A DNA stretch of 64,000 bases from contig NZ_CP043930.1 in assembly GCF_009720525.1 (NCBI RefSeq), positions 2,639,501 to 2,703,500 on the forward strand, read 5' to 3'. This document shows positions 8,410-18,335 of the stretch, piece by piece; positions within the stretch are counted from its first letter, which is position 1, and each line of letters begins with the position of its first letter. The notes under the pieces were generated by a model. The model searched no databases and was not told the origin of the DNA. It was given only the letters and a program-made list of their open reading frames with translations. The DNA is from Gimesia benthica (GTDB lineage Bacteria; Planctomycetota; Planctomycetia; Planctomycetales; Planctomycetaceae). The position numbers were made by a program, and so were the translations under genes.

Positions 8410-8933
8410 GGCTTCTGGTCCTCGCATCGCAGCCGGTCCAGTTGTTCGATCACCTCAAACACAAACCGCGTCTTCTCATCATTAAAAGCGACCCGCTCAC
8501 CGATGGTCTTCATGGCCCAGCCCCGGGCACTGCCGCCGTCCTGACCGAACTCCTCTGACATCGCCGTCCAGTCACAGACCATCTCGATCAGATCCACGTC
8601 GGTCATCTCATTCGGATCGTCGTGGAATTCCGGATGATGCCGGTTGTGGCTCACATGATGCCGCACCGCCGCCTGCGTGCGGGCTTCCATTCCATCCGGA
8701 TAAGTAAACGGAATGTTCCGCCACCGACAGCGATGATATTCGGTCAGCCAGATATAAGGCACACGTTCCGCGTCCTCAAACTTGGACGCATCATGCACTT
8801 CACCCCGCGCCAGCAGTTCCTCTCCGCACGCCCACTCCGACGCCAGCAGCGCCAGATTCCGCCGCACCCGCTCAATATGCGCCCGCGTCCGGCGTTCATA
8901 GAAAGTCACCATCTCCGGCGTCGGCTCTTGCAA
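8406..8933 (-). CDS. DUF5662-like protein with HD-type histidines
   Basis: A 175-residue protein with the spaced motifs EVHDASKF, VRHHVSHNRHHPEF and IEMVCDWTAMS. These match DUF5662, a small family with a conserved HD pair and HHPE cluster that suggests a metal-dependent phosphohydrolase-like fold. Activity is unproven. The start is an unusual TTG with GGAG about six bases upstream; an in-frame ATG occurs seven codons later (MVTFYERRTR). It overlaps the next gene by four bases. Confidence 0.7.
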   Translation of the reverse strand: MQEPTPEMVTFYERRTRAHIERVRRNLALLASEWACGEELLARGEVHDASKFEDAERVPYIWLTEYHRCRWRNIPFTYPDGMEARTQAAVRHHVSHNRHHPEFHDDPNEMTDVDLIEMVCDWTAMSEEFGQDGGSARGWAMKTIGERVAFNDEKTRFVFEVIEQLDRLRCEDQKP

Positions 8934-9049
8934 TGCTCACTCCATTCTGACAGTTTTCCAGCTTCAAAAAAGCAGGTCCGTTTAAGTTCATCTAAGATGA
9001 TAGTGGCTGACCCACATCCAACCAACAGGAAGATGAAAAAATGGGTAAG

Positions 9050-9093
9050 CCCGAATGCAATTCGGGCCGAGCGCAGCGAGCAGGAAACTGACT
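9050..9093 (+). repeat. Dispersed palindrome-headed repeat, copy R3
   Basis: Copy R3. GCCCGAATGCAATTCGGGC forms a hairpin with perfect 8-base arms around GCA, followed by GCAGCGAGCAGGAAACTG. It ends five bases before the stop codon of the macro-domain gene, so it would lie in that gene's 3' untranslated region, in the opposite orientation. Confidence 0.85.
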
Positions 9094-9097
9094 ACAC

Positions 9098-9742
9098 TCA
9101 CTTCCCCAGTAACCGGTCATGCCGCTTACGGATCTGGGACGTACTGCCGGGAAACTGAAATCGCCCCAGAACGACATCTTCAAGTGCCGCACGCACCTGC
9201 TTCGCACACCGCACCGGGTCCATCCTGCCCACGCCGGTTCCCAGCCCGGGGATCGACACCGTTTTGACCTGCTCGCGCACCGGCTGTCCTGCATAGTTGC
9301 CCGCGGGAATCAACCCTTCTCGAATCAAGAGAAAGATCGCCCGCGCCGCCAGATAAGCATTGATCGTCGAGTCCACCGGCAGCGGCACCCGCATCGTGGG
9401 AGCAGCAATCAGCCAGGGGATCTCTGCATCACCGGTCTCCACCAGCGTCGCGGCCCCCACCAGCAGTTCGCCGGCATGGTCGGTGCGAATCTGTGCCTGT
9501 ACTCGATCCTGCAGATGTGTTCCAAAGCGTTCCAGGTAGAGCCGATCGATGCCGCCATCCATGAAGACGAAACTGCTCGCCGGACTCACAATCGCATCTG
9601 CTGCGATATCGAAGATAGAACCATGCTGCACCTCCACAAACGTCAGATCACCACACCACCGCTGCCAGGCCGCGTACAGCCGCTCATCAATGACAGACAA
9701 ACGAATCTGCAGTCGAAACGAATCAGACACCGGTAAATTCAT
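9098..9742 (-). CDS. Macro-domain protein
   Basis: A 214-residue protein with a macro (ADP-ribose-binding) domain over most of its length. Key parts are QHGSIFDIAADAIVSPAS (the adenine-pocket Asp and the conserved Asn position replaced by Ser), VGAATLVETGDAEIPWLIAA, and the phosphate-binding loop IPGLGTGVGRM. Macro domains bind or hydrolyse ADP-ribose and its esters. ATG is preceded in frame by TTG; I use the ATG. The region 9743-10219 upstream holds repeat R4, a long hairpin and the gltD terminator. Confidence 0.8.
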   Translation of the reverse strand: MNLPVSDSFRLQIRLSVIDERLYAAWQRWCGDLTFVEVQHGSIFDIAADAIVSPASSFVFMDGGIDRLYLERFGTHLQDRVQAQIRTDHAGELLVGAATLVETGDAEIPWLIAAPTMRVPLPVDSTINAYLAARAIFLLIREGLIPAGNYAGQPVREQVKTVSIPGLGTGVGRMDPVRCAKQVRAALEDVVLGRFQFPGSTSQIRKRHDRLLGK

Positions 9743-9848
9743 CAACGATCATCCTCAAAAAGTAGGGGAGGACCCATGTGTCCTCCCGCCTGGCGACAAT
9801 CTTTCTGGTGCAATCTTCCCTGGCAATTCATAAATGCGTCCCCACTAT

Positions 9849-9923
9849 GAGCGGCAAAGCGCTAGCCGCCGGTAAAAAGGTCAACGCTGACATCAGAAAC
9901 CGGTGGCTAGCGCCATTCCGCTC
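9849..9923. repeat. Long imperfect inverted repeat
   Basis: Two 25-base arms (9849-9873 and 9899-9923) are reverse complements at about 20 of 25 positions, both containing GCGCTAGCC near ACCGGT/GAGCGG ends. The spacer is 25 bases. Transcribed either way it would fold into one long stem. It ends 15 bases before repeat R4. Confidence 0.75.
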
Positions 9924-9937
9924 ACATTCCCGGGTGG

Positions 9938-9982
9938 GCCCGAATGTAATTCGGGCCGAGCGCAGCGAGCAGGAAACTGACC
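9938..9982 (+). repeat. Dispersed palindrome-headed repeat, copy R4
   Basis: Copy R4, nearly identical to R3 (hairpin CCCGAATGTAATTCGGG with one changed loop base, then CCGAGCGCAGCGAGCAGG). Located between the macro-domain gene and gltD, directly after the long inverted repeat. Confidence 0.85.
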
Positions 9983-10162
9983 GTGTTGCACTCAGATTTC
10001 TTAATTGTACAAGATTGATAGAGTCGCTACGGATCGCCCCATATCCTTAACAGCACGCATACTCTGACGGTTTCCTGTTGTCTTCGACAACCTCGAATTG
10101 CCAGTTCCCAACGGACACCAGAAACTAACATCATGTTCGCCACACACCTCTGCGCAACAAAA

Positions 10163-10192
10163 AAGCACCCCTGTCCGCAAACAGGAGTGCTT
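10163..10192 (-). terminator. Rho-independent terminator of gltBD
   Basis: Read on the minus strand, AAGCACTCCTGT pairs with ACAGGGGTGCTT (one mismatch) and is followed by TTTTTTGTTG. It lies 28 bases past the gltD stop codon. Confidence 0.85.
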
Positions 10193-10219
10193 CATTTTTA
10201 TCACTTAATAACTAATGCG

Positions 10220-11728
10220 TTACGGCAGTTCGGTCGCCCCCATCAGGTAGCGATCGCACTCACGGGCGGCGCCGCGGCCTTCGTTGATCGCCCAGACGAT
10301 CAGGCTCTGACCACGTCGGCAGTCGCCGGCGGCGAAGACGCCGTCGATGTTTGTGGTGTACTGCTCATGCTCGGCTTTGAAGTTCGAACGGGCGTCGGTT
10401 TCCAGACTCAGTTGCTCGCTGATGATATGCTCGGGGCCTAAGAACCCGAGTGCCAGGAAGACCAGGTCGCATTCGAGCTCCTGTTCCGAACCGGGAACCA
10501 CGCTGAACGGAGGACCGTTTTCAACCGGCTTGGACCAGTCGACTTCGCAGATCTTGATCGCTTTGAGATTGCCTTTGCCGTCGCCCACGAATTCGAGGGT
10601 CGACATCTGGAACATCCGCGGATCTTTACCGAACGCGGCAGCCGCTTCTTCGTGACCGTAGTCCACGCGGAAGATCTTCGGCCACTGAGGCCAGGGGTTG
10701 TTCGCGGCCCGCTCCATCGGAGGCTGAGGCACGATTTCCAGGTTGATCAGGCTTTCGCAGTTCTGACGCATCGCGGTACCCAAGCAGTCGTTACCGGTAT
10801 CACCACCGCCGATCACGACAACTTTCTTGCCTTCAGCGTTGATGAAACCCTCAACCGGAGAGTTCTCGTAATGCTTGCTTTCCAGACCTGACTCCAGCAG
10901 GCTCTTCGTGTTCTTCGACAGGTATTCCATCGCGAAGTGCACACCCTTCAGATCACGGCCCGGAATGGGCAGATCGCGAGGCTTGGTCGCACCGGTGCAG
11001 AGCACGACGGCATCGAAATCTTTCATCAGTTGATCCGCGGTGATGTCCACGCCGATCGAAGTGTTGGTGATGAATTCCACCCCTTCGTCAGCCAGCAGAT
11101 CGACACGACGCTGTACGATCCACTTCTCCAGCTTCATGTTGGGAATGCCGTACATCAACAGACCACCAATGCGGTCGTCACGTTCGTAAACGGTTACGCT
11201 ATGACCGGCGGTATTCAGCTGAGCGGCGGCAGCCAGGCCGGCAGGACCGGAACCGACGACAGCGACTTTCTTGCCGGTACGTGTTTTAGGAGGACTCGGC
11301 TGGACCCAACCCTGATCGAAGGCGTGATCGATGATCGAGTTCTCGATGTTCTTGATCGTCACTGGAGGTTCGTGAATCCCCAGTACGCAGGCCCCTTCAC
11401 AAGGTGCAGGACAGACCCGACCAGTGAATTCCGGGAAGTTGTTTGTCTTGTGCAGACTGTCGAGTGCTTCCTGCCAGCGACCGTTGTAGATGTGGTCGTT
11501 CCACTCGGGGATCAGGTTGTTAATCGGACAACCCGAGGCCATGCCTGCCAGGGTTTTCCCGGTGTGGCAGAAGGGAATCCCACAGTCCATGCAGCGAGCG
11601 CCCTGGTTGCTGAGCTCTTCATCGGTCAGATGATCGTGGAACTCATTCCAGTCCAGAATCCGCAGTTCCGGTTTTCTGTCGGCACCCAGTTCTCGCGTAA
11701 ATTCCATGAAGCCAGTTGGCTTACCCAT
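10220..11728 (-). CDS. gltD: Glutamate synthase small subunit
   Basis: A 502-residue beta subunit of NADPH-dependent glutamate synthase. It passes electrons from NADPH through FAD to the large subunit, which makes two glutamates from glutamine and 2-oxoglutarate. The N-terminal iron-sulphur region has Cys46, Cys49, Cys54 and Cys67 ([20 protein letters not shown]) and the cluster [26 protein letters not shown] is the FAD-binding Rossmann motif, and [15 protein letters not shown] binds [25 protein letters not shown] near the end closes the FAD site. Length is normal. It follows gltB after 110 bases and ends at a strong terminator. Confidence 0.97.
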   Translation of the reverse strand: MGKPTGFMEFTRELGADRKPELRILDWNEFHDHLTDEELSNQGARCMDCGIPFCHTGKTLAGMASGCPINNLIPEWNDHIYNGRWQEALDSLHKTNNFPEFTGRVCPAPCEGACVLGIHEPPVTIKNIENSIIDHAFDQGWVQPSPPKTRTGKKVAVVGSGPAGLAAAAQLNTAGHSVTVYERDDRIGGLLMYGIPNMKLEKWIVQRRVDLLADEGVEFITNTSIGVDITADQLMKDFDAVVLCTGATKPRDLPIPGRDLKGVHFAMEYLSKNTKSLLESGLESKHYENSPVEGFINAEGKKVVVIGGGDTGNDCLGTAMRQNCESLINLEIVPQPPMERAANNPWPQWPKIFRVDYGHEEAAAAFGKDPRMFQMSTLEFVGDGKGNLKAIKICEVDWSKPVENGPPFSVVPGSEQELECDLVFLALGFLGPEHIISEQLSLETDARSNFKAEHEQYTTNIDGVFAAGDCRRGQSLIVWAINEGRGAARECDRYLMGATELP

Positions 11729-11838
11729 AGTTCTATCTCACTCTAAAAATGTGTTAGCTCTTATACAGAAGAAGCAATATGCTCCTGGGAAGGCGTTCCT
11801 GTCACGCGGTTCAGACGCGACAGGAACACAGTTTGTCA

Positions 11839-14800
11839 CTAGACGCTGGCGGCAGCTTCCGCTTCTTCAGCTGCCATTTCCAGCAAAGCCCGCTTGTAAT
11901 CCACAGGCATGACTTTCTTGAACAGTTCCAGTTCGTTTTCCCAGTTATCCAGAATCGCTTTGGCCACGGTCGAACCGGTGAACTTGCGATGATTGTCAAT
12001 CAGCTCTTTCAGCTCGGCAATATCCTCGGCATCTTCCAGCCGTTCCAGTTCCACGGTTTCCAGATTGCTGTTCTGCAGCAGATGACCTTCGGGGTCGTAG
12101 ACATAAGCCACACCACCCGACATCCCGGCTGCAAAGTTGCGTCCGGTCTCACCGAGAACAACAGCCCGACCGCCGGTCATGTATTCACAACCGTGATCGC
12201 CGATTCCTTCCACAACCGCTTTCGCTCCGGAGTTACGCACACAGAAACGTTCTGCAGCCTGACCGCGAATGTAAACTTCACCTTCGGTCGCTCCATACAG
12301 GTTCACGTTACCGACGATGATGTTATCTTCCGGCTTGAAGGTCGAATTCTCGGGTGGATAGATAATGATCCGTCCGCCGCTGAGACCTTTACCAACATAG
12401 TCGTTGGCATCGCCTTCGTGCTCGATGGTAATCCCGTGTGCCAGCCAGGCCCCCAGGGACTGGCCTGCGGAACCCTTACTGTTGATGTGAATCGTTTCAT
12501 CGGGCAGACCTTCTGCACCATGATGCTTGGAAACCTCGTGGCTCAGCATCGTACCGAAGGTCCGGTCCGTATTCTTGAGTTTCACATCGATGGTGACCGA
12601 CTCACCATTCTGGATCGCAGGCTGTGCCTCGCTGATCAGCAGGTTGTCGATCACGACTTCCAGACCGTGCTGCTGGTCCATCGTGCAATAAGTACCCACG
12701 TTTTCGTGTGGCTTTTCAGCCAGTCGCAGAATCGGAGTCAGGTCCAGGTGCTTCGCTTTCCAGTGAGCAACCCCTTCATCCAGTTCCAGTACGTCGCTGC
12801 GTCCGACCATCTCGTTGATGGTGCGGAATCCGAGTTCAGCCATGATTTCACGGGCCTCTTCTGCCAGCAGGAAGAAGTAGTTGACCACGTGCTCGGGCTG
12901 ACCGGCGAACTTCTTACGCAGTTCCGGATTCTGAGTCGCAATCCCGACCGGGCAGGTATTCAGGTGACATTTACGCATCATGATACAGCCCATCGTGATC
13001 AGCGGTCCGGTGGAGAAGCCGTACTCTTCGGCTCCCAGCAGAGTCGCAATAATGATATCGCGACCGGTTTTCAGCTGACCGTCAGTCTGCAGACGCACAC
13101 GGCTGCGGAGATCGTTGAGCACCAGCGTCTGGTGGGTTTCCGAAATCCCCAGTTCCCAGGGCAGACCGGCGTGCTTCACACTGGTCAGCGGAGAGGCCCC
13201 GGTACCACCGGAGGCTCCCGAGATCAGGATGTTGTCGGCATGACCTTTGGCCACACCCGAAGCAATCGTACCCACGCCGACTTCCGATACCAGCTTCACG
13301 CTGATCCGGGCCGAGGGGTTACTGTTCTTCAGGTCGTAAATCAGCTGCGACAGGTCTTCGATCGAGTAAATGTCGTGGTGCGGAGGAGGACTGATCAGCC
13401 CGACCCCCGGAGTGGAGTGACGTACCGAAGCAATGATCTTATTGACCTTATGCCCGGGCAGTTCGCCCCCTTCTCCCGGCTTCGCACCTTGAGAAATCTT
13501 GATCTGCAGTTCGTCAGCGTTGGTCAGATACCAGCTGGTCACACCAAACCGCCCGGAAGCGATCTGCTTAATGGCCGACCGTTTGGAATCGCCGTTATCC
13601 AGCGGCTTGAAGCGCGAATAATCTTCGCCCCCTTCACCGGTGTTACTCTTGCCACCCAGGCGGTTCATGGCGATCGCCAGGGCTTCGTGAGATTCAGCCG
13701 AGATCGAACCGTAGCTCATCGCACCGGTACAGAATCGCTTGACGATTTCCGTCACCGGTTCGACTTCGTCCAGCGGAATCGGTTCCCGCTTTTTGAAGGC
13801 CAGCAGACCACGCAGGTGACACTGCCGGGTTGTCTCTTCATTAACGGCTTTCGCGAACTGCTTGTAAGCACTCTTATCGCCCGAGCTCGCAGCGGCCTGC
13901 AGGTTGGCAATGTTTTCCGGTGACCAGGAGTGCTTTTCTCCGTTGGCCCGCCAGTGGTACACACCGGGGTTAGGCAGAACGGGCAGACGCTTCTGATCCC
14001 GCTGGGGGTAGCCGATGTTGTGACGCATTTCGCATTCTTTGGCAACCACGTCAAAACCGATTCCCTTGATCCGGCTGGCAGTTCCCGAGAAGCAGGCTTC
14101 GATGATTTCCTGGTTCAGACCAACGGCTTCGAAGATCTGGGCGCCCTTGTAACTCTGCAGGGTCGAGATGCCCATCTTGGCCATCACTTTCAGCATCCCT
14201 TTACAGACACCTTTGCGATAGGCAGAGACGATGGAACTACGATCCCACTTGGCAGCTTCCAGTTCGCCCACTTCCAGCGAGTGCCAGAGGGCTTCGAAGG
14301 CCATGTAGGGGTTGATTGCATCGGCACCGTAGCCGAACAGCAGACAGTGGTGATGCACTTCGCGGGCTTCGCCGGTTTCCAGCACGATCCCGATCTGCGT
14401 ACGCTGTTCGTTGCGAACCAGGTGATGGTGAATCGCACCACAGGAAACCAGGGTCGGCAGAGCGACACGATCTTTACAGACGGCCCGGTCCGAAACCACG
14501 ATCAGGCTGAAGCCATCGGCGATCGCCTGTGAGGCTTCTTCCCGAATCCGATCCAGGGCAGCCCGGAAACCGGCTTCCCCTTCTGACTTGGGATAAGTCA
14601 CGTCGATCGTTTTGGTTTTCCAGCCCCGGTAATCCATCTTCTTGATGGCGGCCAGTTGCTCGTTGGTGATGATCGGCTCGGGAATGAGCAGTCGATGACA
14701 CTGGTCTTCGGTCGATTCCAGCAGGTTGCCTTCCGGACCGATGTAACATTCCAGCGACATGATGACTTCCTCGCGGATCGAGTCGATCGCGGGGTTCGTC

Positions 14801-16458
14801 ACCTGGGCGAACAGCTGATGGAAGTAATCGTAAATCAGGCGTGGCTGATCGCTGAGGCAGGCCAGGGCCGCATCGTTCCCCATGGAACCGATGGGATCCT
14901 TCTTGGATTTGATCAGCGGAATCAACATGAACTTCAGCGTTTCGAATGTGAAACCAAAGGCCTGCAGACGAGACAGCAGCTCTTCGGTCGGAACCGAATC
15001 GATCTTATCAGCAGGTGGCAGGTCCTGCAGACGCAGACGCTGATTCTGGAGCCATTCCTGGTAAGGACGCTTCGTGGCGTACTTTTCTTTGATCTCTTCA
15101 TCGGGGATCATGCGGCCTTCTTCGAAATCAACCAGGAACATTTTTCCGGGCTGCAGACGACCTTTTTCCTTAACCAGTTTCGGATCGACTTCCAGGGTTC
15201 CCACTTCGCTGGCCATGATGACACGATCGTCGTGAGTCACGTAGTAACGGCTCGGACGCAGACCGTTCCGGTCCAGCACGGCGCCGATACATTTACCATC
15301 GGTGAAGGAAACTGATGCCGGCCCGTCCCATGGTTCCTGCAAGGCGGAGTAATATTCATAGAACGCACGCTTGGCGACGGAAATGGAATGATGGTTCTGC
15401 CAGGCTTCTGGAATCATCATCATCATCACTTCCGGCAGCGGACGACCGGACATCAGCAGCAGTTCCAGTGCGTTGTCGAAGTTACCCGAGTCTGAGCAGT
15501 GAGGCTCGATGATCGGGAACAGCTTGTTCAGATCGTCGCCGAACAGCTCGCTGGACATCATTCCCTGGCGGGCAAACATCCAGTTGGCGTTCCCACGCAG
15601 TGTATTGATTTCCCCGTTATGAGCCATGAAGCGGCACGGCTGTGCCCGGTCCCAGCTGGGGAAGGTGTTGGTTGAGAAGCGGGAGTGCACCATCGCCAGG
15701 TGGCTGGTAAAGTCTTCCGCCTGCAGGTCGGGGTAGAACGGCATCACCTGGTCGGGAGTCAGCATCCCTTTATAAACCAGGATGTTGCTGGACAGCGAAC
15801 AGAAGTAGAACATCAGTCCCTGGGGCAGGCTGCTGCCTTCACGCAACTGGCGGCTGGAAGCCTTCAGGATGATGTACAGCTGACGTTCGAGGTGATCGTG
15901 ATCGGCGACCTTGTGATTTGAAGTGGAGATAAAGACCTGCTCCATGTGCGGCAGAGCACGCAGCGCGGAGGGACCGATGTCGGCCTTGGTCGGTTCCACG
16001 GGCAGTTCACGCCAGCCCAGGACAACCAGTCCCTGGGCATTGACGGTCTCTTCCACGACCTTTTTACAGTGTTCCCGCTGTGATTCATCGGTCGGCAGGA
16101 AGACATTTCCCATACCGTAATGACCAGAGGGAGGCAGATCGAGGTTCAGATCTTCCTTCACCACGCGTTGCAGGAAGTCGTGAGGCATGGAAACCAGAAT
16201 CCCGGCACCATCGCCCGTATTTTCTTCGCAGCCACAGGCGCCACGGTGAGTCATATGACGCAGCATTTCATCGGCGTCGACCACAATCTGGTGTGACCGT
16301 TTGCCTTTGATATGGGCGACGAAACCCACACCACAGCTGTCATGCTCGAATTCCGGATCGTAGAGCCCATGAGCTTCCGGGAAACGCCCCACTTGAAACA
16401 GGGAGTTTTGTGCTTTGTTTTCGGAATCAGTTCCACGTCGAACGGTTCGACTCGTCAT
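11839..16458 (-). CDS. gltB: Glutamate synthase large subunit
   Basis: A 1539-residue alpha subunit of glutamate synthase, full length. A 41-residue propeptide precedes Cys42 (EHDSCGVGFVAHIKG), the N-terminal nucleophile that releases ammonia from glutamine after processing. The central and FMN-binding synthase domains contain GRFGVTSWYL, HSTPGVGLISPPPHHDIYSI and SGASGGTGASPLTS. The 3Fe-4S ligands are in CIMMRKCHLNTCPVG (C-x5-C-x4-C). A C-terminal beta-helix region with repeated Gly follows. It is first in a two-gene operon with gltD. A long open frame on the opposite strand is a codon-bias shadow. Confidence 0.97.
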   Translation of the reverse strand: MTSRTVRRGTDSENKAQNSLFQVGRFPEAHGLYDPEFEHDSCGVGFVAHIKGKRSHQIVVDADEMLRHMTHRGACGCEENTGDGAGILVSMPHDFLQRVVKEDLNLDLPPSGHYGMGNVFLPTDESQREHCKKVVEETVNAQGLVVLGWRELPVEPTKADIGPSALRALPHMEQVFISTSNHKVADHDHLERQLYIILKASSRQLREGSSLPQGLMFYFCSLSSNILVYKGMLTPDQVMPFYPDLQAEDFTSHLAMVHSRFSTNTFPSWDRAQPCRFMAHNGEINTLRGNANWMFARQGMMSSELFGDDLNKLFPIIEPHCSDSGNFDNALELLLMSGRPLPEVMMMMIPEAWQNHHSISVAKRAFYEYYSALQEPWDGPASVSFTDGKCIGAVLDRNGLRPSRYYVTHDDRVIMASEVGTLEVDPKLVKEKGRLQPGKMFLVDFEEGRMIPDEEIKEKYATKRPYQEWLQNQRLRLQDLPPADKIDSVPTEELLSRLQAFGFTFETLKFMLIPLIKSKKDPIGSMGNDAALACLSDQPRLIYDYFHQLFAQVTNPAIDSIREEVIMSLECYIGPEGNLLESTEDQCHRLLIPEPIITNEQLAAIKKMDYRGWKTKTIDVTYPKSEGEAGFRAALDRIREEASQAIADGFSLIVVSDRAVCKDRVALPTLVSCGAIHHHLVRNEQRTQIGIVLETGEAREVHHHCLLFGYGADAINPYMAFEALWHSLEVGELEAAKWDRSSIVSAYRKGVCKGMLKVMAKMGISTLQSYKGAQIFEAVGLNQEIIEACFSGTASRIKGIGFDVVAKECEMRHNIGYPQRDQKRLPVLPNPGVYHWRANGEKHSWSPENIANLQAAASSGDKSAYKQFAKAVNEETTRQCHLRGLLAFKKREPIPLDEVEPVTEIVKRFCTGAMSYGSISAESHEALAIAMNRLGGKSNTGEGGEDYSRFKPLDNGDSKRSAIKQIASGRFGVTSWYLTNADELQIKISQGAKPGEGGELPGHKVNKIIASVRHSTPGVGLISPPPHHDIYSIEDLSQLIYDLKNSNPSARISVKLVSEVGVGTIASGVAKGHADNILISGASGGTGASPLTSVKHAGLPWELGISETHQTLVLNDLRSRVRLQTDGQLKTGRDIIIATLLGAEEYGFSTGPLITMGCIMMRKCHLNTCPVGIATQNPELRKKFAGQPEHVVNYFFLLAEEAREIMAELGFRTINEMVGRSDVLELDEGVAHWKAKHLDLTPILRLAEKPHENVGTYCTMDQQHGLEVVIDNLLISEAQPAIQNGESVTIDVKLKNTDRTFGTMLSHEVSKHHGAEGLPDETIHINSKGSAGQSLGAWLAHGITIEHEGDANDYVGKGLSGGRIIIYPPENSTFKPEDNIIVGNVNLYGATEGEVYIRGQAAERFCVRNSGAKAVVEGIGDHGCEYMTGGRAVVLGETGRNFAAGMSGGVAYVYDPEGHLLQNSNLETVELERLEDAEDIAELKELIDNHRKFTGSTVAKAILDNWENELELFKKVMPVDYKRALLEMAAEEAEAAASV

Positions 16459-16731
16459 CTTACTTCACCATTCAAACTAATGTTTTCAAAATCGATGCCA
16501 CCCGGGCACCTTCAGTTTATCGCGAACAAGCTTCGCACTCAGTAATCTGTTTCAGCAGACGACGCTCCCCTGGAGGAAACCATGTCTGCCTGACCCGGCC
16601 GAAACCGGAACGTTTTCTGTCAAAGATCTACCATCGGTAATTCTGAATCTTCTTAAAGGGAGAGTCTGCTCCCGACTCAGAAAAGCTGGATCCATCCCAA
16701 CCAGAAACAACCTGCAGAGAAAACTGCCAGT

Positions 16732-17724
16732 TTACTCTCGCGCTATTAACGGACCGAATGAAAATGCATCCATACTGGAAGAATTCTCTCCCGTTGATGC
16801 AGATCCCTCGGTCGTTTCTCGATGAGCGCTTGAGAAATTCGCGGGGTTTTCATGCAGGACTTCTATGAATTTCGATACCACATCATCGGGTACCGACTTC
16901 TGTTTTCTCTGAATGATTCCGATCGGACGGAACCATTCCACCTGTTCCAGGCGTACGATTTTTAATGACTGATCCTGAACTTCACGGCTGACGGTCGGCA
17001 GAGGCAGGATCGCAATTCCCGCTTCGGCTTCCACTGCCCGCTTGATGTTCTCAATATTGTCAAATTCATGGATCAGCTGTACGTGCACACCGGCTTTTTT
17101 CAGCCAGCGATCCATTTTCTGTCGAACGACTAATTCTGATGTGAATGCCACGAAGGGCTCATTTTCAATGTCCCCAACCTCACAACTGACCTGATCTGCC
17201 AGCCGGTGACCGGGGTAAACCACCAGTACCATCGGCTGTTCCTGCCAGAGGATGCTGGTGAGATCTTTGTCTTCCTTGGGGAAAGAAACCAGCCCCAGAT
17301 CGGCCTGGTTCTCGCTGACCCGCTGATAGACTTCGTCCGGATGCAGATAATCGAGGTTGATCATCACTTCCGGATACAGGTGCTGGAACTGCTCAACATA
17401 GTCGTGCATCTGGGCCAGACCCACCGAGTAAATGGCGGCAATCCGCACCCGGTTCTTTGTCTGACCGATCGCCCGACGAACCTGTTCCTCGACCTGCTCG
17501 AAGGATCTCAGCAACTGCTGGCAGCCATCAAAATAAATCGAACCAGCGGGCGTCAATTCAAACGGACGCTTCGAACGATCAATCAGCTGCGCTCCCAGCC
17601 GCTTCTCTAATGCATGCACGGCCTGACTGGCTGCCGACTGAGATACACGACGAACCTCAGCAGCTTTGGAAAAGCTGCCGTGCACGACGACATCACAGAA
17701 CAGTTCGGCATTACGCAGGTGCAT
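16732..17724 (-). CDS. LysR-family transcription regulator
   Basis: A 330-residue LysR-type regulator. Residues 1-60 form the winged helix-turn-helix (GSFSKAAEVRRVSQSAASQA, then HALEKRLGAQLIDRSKRPFE); residues ~90-300 form the two-lobed co-inducer-binding domain. The C-terminal ~25 residues are Ser-rich and probably disordered. It lies 273 bases upstream of gltB in the same direction. In Bacillus, LysR regulator GltC controls glutamate synthase genes, so control of gltBD is a reasonable but unproven inference. A weak hairpin (GGGAG/CTCCC, 16659-16675) sits in the gap before gltB. Confidence 0.9.
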   Translation of the reverse strand: MHLRNAELFCDVVVHGSFSKAAEVRRVSQSAASQAVHALEKRLGAQLIDRSKRPFELTPAGSIYFDGCQQLLRSFEQVEEQVRRAIGQTKNRVRIAAIYSVGLAQMHDYVEQFQHLYPEVMINLDYLHPDEVYQRVSENQADLGLVSFPKEDKDLTSILWQEQPMVLVVYPGHRLADQVSCEVGDIENEPFVAFTSELVVRQKMDRWLKKAGVHVQLIHEFDNIENIKRAVEAEAGIAILPLPTVSREVQDQSLKIVRLEQVEWFRPIGIIQRKQKSVPDDVVSKFIEVLHENPANFSSAHRETTEGSASTGENSSSMDAFSFGPLIARE

Positions 17725-18335
17725 GGGAGAGAATCGAGAGCCTTTTATAAGGAAAACTAATAATAGCTGCTTCGAACTATTTAAATTTCGAATACGGCAC
17801 AGTGTAGAGTTGCTGAAGGCAATAAGTCAAGCGTCTGCTCATATGAAAAACGGGGACCACGGACTTACGCAATGTCCGAAAACTGTAATCATATAAATAT
17901 ATTATACTTACGCTTACAGCCTCTGAAACGTCCCAGAATTGGGACGACAGCGGGCTGATATCAGGTCTGCCAGCTTCGGCTCAGATATCAGGAGATTCCG
18001 ATACAGAATGGCCTCCCACATCTGTCAGACACTTATGCCAGACACCGGTTCTATTAAAATTACTTATACTGATCGAAACCGCCTGTAATCTGCTGAAAAT
18101 AACCTATGTTTCAGCTGAGAACCCTCCCGCAGCGCCGCGGGAATCCCTCATTATTATTAAACCCCCTCACGCAATTCTGCGTTCCTCGAATCACCAAATC
18201 TGCAATAACAGACCCAGCTGCGAACCTGTTCAAAACAGACTCGCGTGGTTAATATCGAGACTGACTACTGTAAAGGGATGCAGTATTCCCTGTTCCACGT
18301 CCGCCACCTCTCTTCATCCAACACAAGGAATTTTG
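17725..18335. other. Divergent intergenic region
   Basis: This 611-base region separates the LysR gene (leftward) from the lipoprotein gene (rightward) and must hold promoters for both. Visible elements are the AT-rich block ATATAAATATATTATACTTA near 17890, an inverted repeat GTCCCAGAATTGGGAC at 17930-17945, CTGATATCAG at ~17955 with AGATATCAGG at ~17982, and a GC hairpin CCCGCAGCGCCGCGGG near 18126. None can be tied to a known regulator. No gene seen. Confidence 0.4.

Noticed and set aside
11779..13923. A 714-codon open frame on the + strand opposite gltB
   Set aside because: It lies wholly antisense to a clear, full-length glutamate synthase gene, has no recognisable domain, and arises from codon bias of the true gene.
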